A DNA stretch of 9,855 nucleotides. Origin: Bacteroidales bacterium. GTDB lineage: Bacteria > Bacteroidota > Bacteroidia > Bacteroidales > VadinHA17. Below the pieces are notes generated by a model. It had not been told where the DNA came from. It worked only from the letters and a program-made list of their open reading frames with translations, and made no database searches. Shown piece after piece: positions 1 through 6,089 of this stretch. The stretch covers positions 1-9,855 of the forward strand of contig JAUYBT010000250.1 of the NCBI GenBank assembly GCA_030692905.1, in the 5' to 3' direction. The translations under genes were made by a program, and so were the position numbers. Each line of letters opens with the position of its first letter. The first letter of the stretch is position 1.

Positions 1-158
1 ACAATGTTAACTCCGGGGAGTGGTCCCTCCGTTTCAGAAGTTACTTTACCAGTAACCGTTCTTTCCTGAGCGAAGGCTATGCTGATCGCAAAGCCAAAAA
101 GAAGAAGAGATAATATACTTCTCCTCCATAAAAATAAAGAATTTCGCAAGGTTCCCAT
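1..158 (-). CDS. SusC/RagA-like TonB-dependent outer-membrane receptor, N-terminal fragment
   Basis: Only the first 52 codons lie in the window and the gene continues past the left edge. Reading from the ATG at 158, residues 1-30 form a signal peptide: a basic start (MGTLRNSLFLWRRS), a hydrophobic core (ILSLLLFGFAISIAFA) and a likely cleavage after AFA, before QERT. Residues 34-52 (TVTGKVTSETEGPLPGVNI) match the start of the CarboxypepD_reg-like plug-proximal domain that opens nearly all SusC-family receptors. Those receptors import glycan oligomers across the outer membrane with a SusD lipoprotein. No Shine-Dalgarno sequence is evident, as is usual in Bacteroidota. The gene is on the same strand as the sugar operon at 458-5917 but about 300 bases downstream of it, so it probably has its own promoter. 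The substrate cannot be told from this fragment. A longer open frame on this strand (267-46) is in another phase and has no signal peptide. Confidence 0.85.
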   Translation of the reverse strand, partial: MGTLRNSLFLWRRSILSLLLFGFAISIAFAQERTVTGKVTSETEGPLPGVNI

Positions 159-457
159 AGTTAAGTTCTTTTAGGTTAGTTAATTTAAGTGTACAATAAT
201 ATAGCCTGTTAGCATAAAAAATATATTTTTTCGGATAGGTTTTCAAAATTATAAGTAAATTTAACATTTATATTGTTATTGTCAAATAAATTATAAAAAT
301 ATTTATTCGGGTTCATGACATAAATTTTCAACATTCAATAAGATTATCTATATCACTAGAAAACAGCACAGTTGGAAGAAATGTTAATCCTTACTTAAAC
401 TATTGGAACTTCTCAGATGCATTTTGATCTTGATTGGACTTATCGCGTTATTGAGTT
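159..457. other. 299-base AT-rich intergenic region upstream of the SusC-like gene
   Basis: This is the only long gap without a gene. It lies between the end of the kinase gene and the SusC-like start, both on the minus strand. It is very AT-rich from about 180 to 345. I see no convincing small gene, tRNA or strong hairpin terminator in it. The only signal I can support is a possible Bacteroidota promoter at 244-286 (listed separately), which would leave a leader of roughly 80 bases, a normal arrangement ahead of susC genes. Confidence 0.5.
244..286 (-). promoter_or_regulatory. Possible Bacteroidota-type promoter for the SusC-like gene
   Basis: Read on the minus strand, TTTG (286-283) is followed after 19 bases by TAAATTTA (263-256). 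This is one mismatch from the -7 consensus TAnnTTTG at the expected spacing from the -33 TTTG. A perfect -7 match, TAATTTTG (251-244), lies just downstream but has no TTTG at the right distance. The DNA is AT-rich, so chance matches are likely and the call is tentative. Confidence 0.35.
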
Positions 458-1567
458 CTACTTCTTTTGGTTTAAAAATTCTATCAGACTACCAACATCA
501 GGGCTGATTCCTGTTTTTACATAAAAGCCTGAAACTGCATTGGCAACAATTAAAGATTTTAACAGATCAAAATTATTAGCTCTGGAGAAACAAAAACCTG
601 CATTGAAATTATCACCTCCTCCGGTCAGTATTATTGGTTCTTTACAAAAGAAAGTGTCACATTTTTCAAAAGCTACTCCATCATATGCCAGAGCATCTTT
701 TGTCCGGTGAATAACTAACTCATCAACATTACAAGCCCTGAACAGCATTTTGATAAAATCTTCGTCTGAACCATTATCTGAGAGATCAAGTGCTTTAGCA
801 ATTAAATCGGCTTCATTCTGGTTCAGGCTAATAATTACTCTGAAATAATTTCTGAAATTGGATAAAAGAGCTAAGGCCAACCGTATTTCTTTCTTCGACC
901 TGCGTGAACAATCGGAAAAATCTGTAAAAAAATATGGTTGTACTTCAGATGGTAATATTGAAGGCAATACTTCATCAAGAATTCCTTTCCAGATGAGAGA
1001 TGAATTCTCAATCTCGCTCCAGTTAAGTAAAGAAACCAGGTGCTTCCCTGAAAAAAGCTGTCTGATCCGATCAATTCCCAACAGCCCTTTGATACCATCC
1101 CAGGTAAGTTTATTATATGGTCCTGGATCAAACATGATCACTTTTGAATCATTGAATTCGAGTGCTGTTGCTGTAATAGTATCTCCTACAGTATGAAGAG
1201 TACAGTTTGCAGACATTGTCCGGAAAACAGGCAGAATATCCGGAAGACCAAACGTACCAACACAGTCAAGCTTAATGCCAAGATTGCCCAGAGCATTTCC
1301 GGTTATAACCATATTCCCTCCTACCTTGGATAATTTTGTTTGAAGTTCAACACCACAACTTTTGCTACCAAGATTTATCAGAAACTCTCCGAATTGGTGA
1401 CTGCTATTGTAAGATCCGGTATCACTGTTTTCCTTTTTATCTTTAACAACCCGGACAATATTATCTATGCATGCATCAAATCCAAGGAAGGCATTAATTT
1501 CTTTAATTTTCTTCTGCTTAAGCTGAGAAACTATTATATGAATAGCATTTTTGAGTTTTCCCGCCAT
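458..1567 (-). CDS. PfkB-family carbohydrate kinase
   Basis: Likely an ATP-dependent cytoplasmic sugar kinase of the ribokinase/PfkB fold, 369 residues from the ATG at 1567. The C-terminal signature GGGDNFNAGF (residues 316-325) corresponds to the family's GAGDxFxAGF, with Asp319 as the expected catalytic base and the glycines forming the anion hole. The N-terminal half has a substrate-site-like stretch GFDACIDNIV (29-38) and a GGN motif at 83-85, in VGGNMVITGNALGNLG. NQNEADLI (249-256) matches the usual NxxE region. No signal peptide is present. I chose the ATG at 1567, 10 bases after the preceding deaminase gene. An in-frame ATG at 1606 would add 13 residues but overlap that gene by 29 bases. 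The gene is last in the five-gene operon, so it probably phosphorylates the sugar released and imported by the upstream products. The middle alanine of GAGD is glycine here, which I recall in a subgroup of bacterial PfkB proteins. The sugar substrate is unknown. Confidence 0.85.
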   Translation of the reverse strand: MAGKLKNAIHIIVSQLKQKKIKEINAFLGFDACIDNIVRVVKDKKENSDTGSYNSSHQFGEFLINLGSKSCGVELQTKLSKVGGNMVITGNALGNLGIKLDCVGTFGLPDILPVFRTMSANCTLHTVGDTITATALEFNDSKVIMFDPGPYNKLTWDGIKGLLGIDRIRQLFSGKHLVSLLNWSEIENSSLIWKGILDEVLPSILPSEVQPYFFTDFSDCSRRSKKEIRLALALLSNFRNYFRVIISLNQNEADLIAKALDLSDNGSDEDFIKMLFRACNVDELVIHRTKDALAYDGVAFEKCDTFFCKEPIILTGGGDNFNAGFCFSRANNFDLLKSLIVANAVSGFYVKTGISPDVGSLIEFLNQKK

Positions 1568-1577
1568 GTAGACTAAA

Positions 1578-2300
1578 TTAAAGATATTCAGCTGCCTCTT
1601 TATCAAGAAGTAAAAAAGAATTCAGATGTGATTTTAAAATTGAAGCAGGAAAAACAGGAGAAATTTCACTATCCATCAGTCGCCTGGCAACTTCAGCTTT
1701 TCTGATACCGTTCAATTGTAAAATTACCGTTCCAGCCTCCATGATGTATTTCAATCCCAGAGTAATACCTGAAGTAAGTTGCACTTTATCCGAGAAGTAT
1801 TTCTGGCCAACAATTTTTGTAGTTTCATCAAGATCAACAATATGCGAATAGAGATCGAAAGAGCATCCCGGTTCGTTTAATCCAAGATGGCCATTCATTC
1901 CCATACCTAGCAGAATCATATCAATTGGCCCATTTTTTTTAATAAAATCATCAGTCTTAATACATTCTTGAAGTAGATCAGAGGATTCACCATCGAAAAA
2001 GTAAAAATTTTCTTCAGAATAATCAATCTGATTAAACAGATGTTTTTTCAGAAATGAGAAACAATTTTCGTTTCTCATCCTACCTATGTTTGCCCATTCA
2101 TCCAGTCCGACAATTCTACATTGTTTAAAACTTATTTTCGATGTTTTATTGAGTTTAATCAAATGCCTGAAAGTACCGACTGAGGTTTCACCTGCAGGAA
2201 AACAGAGTAGTGCATCAGGTTTATCCGAAATAATGGCTGCAATCATTTCCGCAGTTCTCACCGATAATTCGGAATAGTTATCATAAATGATTTGTTTCAC
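1578..2300 (-). CDS. NagB-like glucosamine-6-phosphate deaminase/isomerase family protein
   Basis: A 240-residue member of the glucosamine-6-phosphate isomerase / 6-phosphogluconolactonase fold. NagB converts glucosamine 6-phosphate to fructose 6-phosphate and ammonia in the cytoplasm. The phosphate-binding loop is FPAGETS (34-40). GLDEW (65-69) gives Asp67, equivalent to the proton-shuttling Asp72 of E. coli NagB. GMGMNGHLGLNEP (132-144) gives His138 and Glu143, equivalent to the ring-opening His143 and Glu148. Lys201 in NGIRKAE fits the phosphate-contacting lysine. Length is slightly short of E. coli NagB (266). Translation must begin at GTG (2300): no in-frame ATG lies between it and an in-frame stop just upstream. 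The gene follows the Gfo/Idh gene by 51 bases and precedes the kinase by 10. The true substrate could be a different phosphorylated sugar, because no NagA deacetylase is nearby. The motif evidence supports the family strongly and the exact reaction moderately. Confidence 0.85.
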   Translation of the reverse strand: MKQIIYDNYSELSVRTAEMIAAIISDKPDALLCFPAGETSVGTFRHLIKLNKTSKISFKQCRIVGLDEWANIGRMRNENCFSFLKKHLFNQIDYSEENFYFFDGESSDLLQECIKTDDFIKKNGPIDMILLGMGMNGHLGLNEPGCSFDLYSHIVDLDETTKIVGQKYFSDKVQLTSGITLGLKYIMEAGTVILQLNGIRKAEVARRLMDSEISPVFPASILKSHLNSFLLLDKEAAEYL

Positions 2301-2322
2301 ATTAATAGAAAATTTAAAATTT

Positions 2323-2334
2323 ATATACGTATAT
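2323..2334. repeat. 12-base perfect palindrome between the dehydrogenase and deaminase genes
   Basis: ATATACGTATAT reads the same on both strands and lies in the 51-base gap, 23 bases upstream of the GTG start of the NagB-like gene. It is near the stop codon of the dehydrogenase gene. It could be a small operator or the remains of a processing site, but in DNA this AT-rich it may be chance. Confidence 0.3.
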
Positions 2335-2351
2335 TACAGCTATTCCCCACA

Positions 2352-3878
2352 TCAGATTTTCAACTCACCCCAGCCTTTCCTGTATTCTCTCTTAATAAAC
2401 TGGTTGGCTTGTTCGAAGTTTGTTATTCTCATATTTGCTCCATCCCACTTGTAACTGATATACCGGCCTGGGAAAGTATATCCTTCCATCTCACCATACA
2501 CAGGGTCTTTTCTCTTTATTTTTTCACGAATATTGAAACTTCTCAATAACAAGTTGCCCATTAATACAGTTTCAGTAAGCGGACCAGCATATCCGACAAA
2601 AGGTGAATCAACTTCGGCATTTCCATAACCTGCAATACAGGCATCGATCCACTGCCACCAGTGACCATCCATGTCTCCTAAAACCCGAGGATATTTTTGA
2701 GGAACATTAATCTCTTTATTTCTGGAAAGAGGCAATAATATCGGATTTCGTCCTCCCCAGCCACAGGCAGCTTTTCCTTTTGTTCCGATAAACAGGGTAC
2801 TTCCTTCGTAATCATTTAATCCCGGCCAATCGCCCATTACATCATTCATATTCACATCAGGATCGATCTCGTATGGACGTTCCGGAGTTATTCCTCCATC
2901 CATCCAATAAAGATTCAAATCCTTTCCATTCTTCAACTGGTATTTAAATCGGATAGAACTCGATACAGGGCCACTTTCCGGGTACAGACCCTCAGTGAAG
3001 ATGCCATTATAAACTGTACTTGCACTACAGGAAACCTCAGTCGGATATCCAAGATTAAGTAATTTAAACGGAGGTCCCATTATATGGCAACCCATATCAC
3101 CCAATGCACCGGTTCCAAAACGCCACCAACCCCTCCAGTTGAAGGGGACCATATTATCAATATAACTGATTTCTTCTGCAGTACCTAACCAAAGATCCCA
3201 TTTAAGTTCTTTTGGGACAGGAGGATGTGCATTAGGCCAGGGTATTCCTTGTGGCCATACAGGTCTGTCTGTCCAGCAATAGACCTTTTTAATATCGCCC
3301 AGCACATCTGCTTCTATCCATTCCCTTAAAGTACGCATACCGTCACATGATGCACCCTGATCGCCCATCTGAGTAACAACCTTATATTTTTCAGAGGCTT
3401 CCGTCAGAATACGAGCCTCATATATATCATGAGTAAGCGGTTTTTGAAGGTACAGATGTTTTTTAAGCTGCATTGCACTAAGACCGACAATAGCATGATT
3501 GTGATCAGGTATTGCAACAGACACAGCATCAAAGTTCTTACTCTCCCTGTCAAACATTTCCCTCCAGTCATAATAGAATTTTGCTTTTGGAAAATCTTTC
3601 CGAGTCTGAGCCGCTTGTCTATCGTCAACGTCGCATAGAAAGGCAATTTCTGCATTTTTTTTAGGAGCAATTGAGTAATGACGAATATCATCCCTTCCTT
3701 CTCCGCCACATCCTATTGCGGCGATAAGAAGTTTATCACTGGGAGAGACATGCCCCAGTCCGCTTATAGTGAAATTTGGAAGAATAGTGAAAGCAGCTGC
3801 TCCGGAAGCGGCAGTTTTTACAAAATTCCGCCTTGACATGTCTTTGGGATCCTTTGATTTTTGATTAATTGTTTTCAT
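2352..3878 (-). CDS. Tat-exported Gfo/Idh/MocA-family oxidoreductase (putative glycoside 3-dehydrogenase)
   Basis: A 508-residue NAD(P)-dependent oxidoreductase predicted to act outside the cytoplasm. Residues 15-42 are a twin-arginine signal, SRRNFVKTAASGAAAF followed by a short hydrophobic stretch, so it would be exported folded with cofactor bound. The Rossmann domain starts at LLIAAIGCGGEG (50-61; Gly56, Gly58, Gly61 form GxGxxG), with Asp83 and Asp85 in CDVDD at the end of strand 2, favouring NAD. The family EKP motif reads QKP here (145-147, in LYLQKPLTHDI), with Lys146 the expected catalytic lysine. GALGDMGCH (257-265) supplies the Asp261/His265 pair of the sugar-binding domain. It sits directly after a DUF1080 gene, a pairing known from the 3-keto-glycoside pathway, in which such enzymes oxidise C3 of glycosides. 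That role is inferred from context. A start at Met14 (ATG 3839) directly before SRR is a possible alternative. Confidence 0.88.
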   Translation of the reverse strand: MKTINQKSKDPKDMSRRNFVKTAASGAAAFTILPNFTISGLGHVSPSDKLLIAAIGCGGEGRDDIRHYSIAPKKNAEIAFLCDVDDRQAAQTRKDFPKAKFYYDWREMFDRESKNFDAVSVAIPDHNHAIVGLSAMQLKKHLYLQKPLTHDIYEARILTEASEKYKVVTQMGDQGASCDGMRTLREWIEADVLGDIKKVYCWTDRPVWPQGIPWPNAHPPVPKELKWDLWLGTAEEISYIDNMVPFNWRGWWRFGTGALGDMGCHIMGPPFKLLNLGYPTEVSCSASTVYNGIFTEGLYPESGPVSSSIRFKYQLKNGKDLNLYWMDGGITPERPYEIDPDVNMNDVMGDWPGLNDYEGSTLFIGTKGKAACGWGGRNPILLPLSRNKEINVPQKYPRVLGDMDGHWWQWIDACIAGYGNAEVDSPFVGYAGPLTETVLMGNLLLRSFNIREKIKRKDPVYGEMEGYTFPGRYISYKWDGANMRITNFEQANQFIKREYRKGWGELKI

Positions 3879-3918
3879 TTTAATAATTCATAAAATGTTA
3901 AATAATAATCTATATCAT

Positions 3919-4629
3919 TCATTTTGAAGTCTTCTTAAGTGGCTTAACTGCGATCTCCTTAAAGAATACAACATCATTTTCACTATGATTTTGAACACCG
4001 ATATAACCGGAGTCAGGACGGGATCCGCGTATGGGTTCAAAATCAAATTTGCGGTCTGGCACCGGATCACCCTCTTTATAATCTGTTACTTTGACTCCGT
4101 TTAAAAAAACAATAGTCCTTGGACCGTTTAAAGTAATTTCCATTGTATTCCATTCCGGACCAGGTTTACCTGTTTTAGCTAACGGTTTTGACAGAGAATA
4201 CACAGTGCCTGTATAATGATATTCATCTTCATCAGATAGTTCAGGTTGATTATCTATCTGAACTTCGTAGCCATAATGGATTGGCATCCACTCTTCACGC
4301 GGTTCGATGGGTACTCGTATAAACACGCCTGAATTGCTGTTAGTGTCGCGCATTTTAAAAACTACCCGGATCGTACAATTCCTAAACTTCTCTCCAGCCC
4401 AGTATAAAAGGCCCATGCCTCCATGTCCCCTTATCAGACCATCTTCTACAGACATATATCCGGGTCCTGCATGTTTCCACCCTGTAAGGTCTTTCCCATT
4501 AAATAATTGTCTCCATCCACTGGTATCAGCAACGCTGGCTGATATGGTTGTTGCAAAAAAAGATAAAATACAGACAGTTATTATTAATGTGATTTTGGTT
4601 GAAATAATTCCGAAAGGAATCCTTTTCAT
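3919..4629 (-). CDS. Exported DUF1080 (3-keto-disaccharide hydrolase-type) protein
   Basis: A single-domain 236-residue protein of the DUF1080 / 3-keto-disaccharide hydrolase family, which has a concanavalin-like beta-sandwich. Residues 1-31 are a signal peptide: MKRIPFGIISTK, a hydrophobic stretch, and cleavage probably near SA/SVADT. The domain shows the family signature from end to end: LFNGKDLTGW (42-51), the VEDGLIRG strand (61-68), NSGVFIR (99-105), GYEVQIDN (120-127), TGTVY (140-144), GYIGVQNH (208-215) and FKEIAVKPL (223-231). Family members are linked to cleavage or elimination of 3-keto-glycosides made by partner dehydrogenases, and the next gene downstream, 40 bases away, encodes such a candidate. 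I chose the ATG at 4629 because AAAAGG lies 8 bases upstream and the signal peptide begins MKR. The ATG at 4650 adds 7 residues and is possible. Periplasmic or surface location is inferred. No lipobox cysteine is visible. Confidence 0.85.
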   Translation of the reverse strand: MKRIPFGIISTKITLIITVCILSFFATTISASVADTSGWRQLFNGKDLTGWKHAGPGYMSVEDGLIRGHGGMGLLYWAGEKFRNCTIRVVFKMRDTNSNSGVFIRVPIEPREEWMPIHYGYEVQIDNQPELSDEDEYHYTGTVYSLSKPLAKTGKPGPEWNTMEITLNGPRTIVFLNGVKVTDYKEGDPVPDRKFDFEPIRGSRPDSGYIGVQNHSENDVVFFKEIAVKPLKKTSK

Positions 4630-4663
4630 GATAATAGCCTTTTCTTTCATAGTATTGATGTTT

Positions 4664-5917
4664 TTATTTAGAAGTATTTTCCCTTTTTAGTGTAGCATTT
4701 TTTACAATTGGCTTTGCCCAATAGCTCAAACTCAGAATATAAGCTAAAGGTATATATAATATCATCATTCCAAGTTGTAATCCGAAAATGTCTTTCAACT
4801 TTCCTATAAGTAAAGAGAATATTGCACCTCCTGCTATTGCTGTACAGAGTATTCCTGCAAACGAACCATGATACTTTGAAACACTATTTAAGGCAAGTGA
4901 AAAAATGATGGCGTACATCACCGAAAGACAAAAACCTAGAGCAGGAAATCCAATCAAAGCAAATTCAGCTCTACCGAAAAGGGTAAATGATAATACAATT
5001 AATGCGCTGACAGCAAAAATACGAAGTACAATTTTACTGTCAATAATTTTCAATAAGATAAGGCCAAGAACACAACCTACAGTCATCATTCCCCAGAACA
5101 TACCAACAGTTACGGCACCTTCTGCTTCCGGTTTAAATCCATGATAGGTTCTAAGAAATTCAGAAATCCAGTTTGCAATTCCCTGTTCTGTACCCACATA
5201 GGCAAATATCCCGAGGAAAAACAGAATTACTGTCTTCTGTCTGAACAACTCAATATGTGTTTCCCAGGCACCAACAATTTCATCCTCCTTGCGTATAACC
5301 TTTGGAAAACGTATAAAAAGAATAGCCGCCATCATTAGAAAACTTACAAAAGTAAAAATCCAGTAGATTGACACCCATGGCAATTGATGTGGTGTCAGAT
5401 ATGAAATAAAAGTTACAAAGAGTCCGTCATTGGTCTGGTGATCACTAAGATGAGTCACAAGATACGAATAAACAAACGGACTAAGAAAAGAGGCAACACC
5501 AAAAACCAATTGAACAATAACTGAATTAAACGCAAAATGCTCCTCTCCTCCTGCTACTCTTAGCAAAGGAAATATTGCAACCTGTAGAAGCGCCATTCCG
5601 CAGCCGATGAGAAATAGCGAACATAAGAAAACAGGGAATACCGGAAAAAGAGAGAATAACAGTGCTCCTGAAAATGCTAGAATCCATGCAAAAACTATAC
5701 TTTTTTTTTCATCGAATTTCTGGACAATCATTCCTGAAGGAATTGACATGAAAGCATATGCAATAAAAAACGAAAACGGAAGTAAACCAGTCATTGTTCC
5801 ATTCAAAGCAAAGCTATCACTGACATTCGGATTAATTGACCCAAGGATATTAGTTAAAAATGAAATTGCAAAAAATATCAAGAAAATAAGGATGACCAGG
5901 TAGTAGTTTCGTTTCAT
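4664..5917 (-). CDS. FucP-type (FHS family) sugar:H+ symporter, MFS
   Basis: A 417-residue inner-membrane transporter with about 12 hydrophobic segments in the two-times-six layout of the major facilitator superfamily. The first segment starts near residue 6, and a charged cytoplasmic loop (IRFPKVIRKEDEIVGAWE) splits the halves. The pattern resembles the fucose/glucose-galactose permease group common in Bacteroidota: SIPSGMIVQKFDEKKSIVF after TM2, a QVAIFPLLRVAGG helix, QLVFGVASFLSP in TM5, YVGTEQGIANWI in TM7, and SKYHGSFAGILCTAIAGGAI late in the protein. It probably imports the monosaccharide freed by the exported enzymes encoded downstream. It is the first gene of the operon, and its start at 5917 faces the divergent intergenic region. 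A nine-T run at 5701-5709 (plus strand) encodes the two lysines of DEKKS. The transported sugar cannot be deduced. Confidence 0.92.
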   Translation of the reverse strand: MKRNYYLVILIFLIFFAISFLTNILGSINPNVSDSFALNGTMTGLLPFSFFIAYAFMSIPSGMIVQKFDEKKSIVFAWILAFSGALLFSLFPVFPVFLCSLFLIGCGMALLQVAIFPLLRVAGGEEHFAFNSVIVQLVFGVASFLSPFVYSYLVTHLSDHQTNDGLFVTFISYLTPHQLPWVSIYWIFTFVSFLMMAAILFIRFPKVIRKEDEIVGAWETHIELFRQKTVILFFLGIFAYVGTEQGIANWISEFLRTYHGFKPEAEGAVTVGMFWGMMTVGCVLGLILLKIIDSKIVLRIFAVSALIVLSFTLFGRAEFALIGFPALGFCLSVMYAIIFSLALNSVSKYHGSFAGILCTAIAGGAIFSLLIGKLKDIFGLQLGMMILYIPLAYILSLSYWAKPIVKNATLKRENTSK

Positions 5918-6089
5918 GGTGTGTTTTTAATATACCCATCAAGTTTTTTATTTATGACACCTAAAATTTTAAAAATAACAATATTCTATTTAATTACGAA
6001 GGAAATCCTAAATTAAGTATACACAATCTCTGTCTTTTTGGTCTCAGAATTTAATGTATATTTGCTGCATTAATTTGATCCCAACCACG
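5918..6089. promoter_or_regulatory. Divergent intergenic region between the sugar operon and the beta-propeller operon
   Basis: This 172-base AT-rich stretch must hold the promoter of the minus-strand permease operon and that of the plus-strand operon, since each begins immediately beside it. On the plus strand there is a good -7 element (listed separately). On the minus strand I find only weak candidates, such as TATATTAA close to the permease start, and no confident -33/-7 pair. No clear long inverted-repeat operator is visible. The shared region would allow co-regulation of both operons, but this is inference. Confidence 0.5.
6037..6064 (+). promoter_or_regulatory. Probable Bacteroidota-type promoter of the beta-propeller operon
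   Basis: TATATTTG at 6057-6064 matches the -7 consensus TAnnTTTG exactly. TTTG at 6037-6040 is a candidate -33 element 16 bases upstream, a little shorter than the usual gap of about 19. Transcription would start near 6070, downstream of the ATG at 6054. This argues that the lipoprotein gene begins at the ATG at 6090. Confidence 0.45.

Noticed and set aside
46..267. Minus-strand open frame of 73 codons overlapping the left-edge gene.
   Set aside because: It is out of phase with the frame that gives a clear signal peptide and SusC N-terminal domain, and it has no recognisable features itself.
159..457. A hairpin terminator after the kinase gene.
   Set aside because: I searched the gap for a GC-rich stem followed by a T-run on the minus strand and found none that was convincing.
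858..1196. Plus-strand open frame of 112 codons within the kinase gene.
   Set aside because: It is an antisense shadow of a gene with clear PfkB motifs, with no plausible domain of its own.
1884..1904. Asn136 in the NagB-like protein where E. coli NagB has Asp141 (GMNGH instead of GNDGH), a possible inactivating change.
   Set aside because: Gram-positive NagB proteins such as that of Bacillus subtilis also have Asn here, so this is normal family variation.
3435..3446. QKP instead of EKP in the Gfo/Idh/MocA oxidoreductase, a possible loss of function.
   Set aside because: QKPLTH is common in the Tat-exported subgroup and the catalytic lysine is kept.
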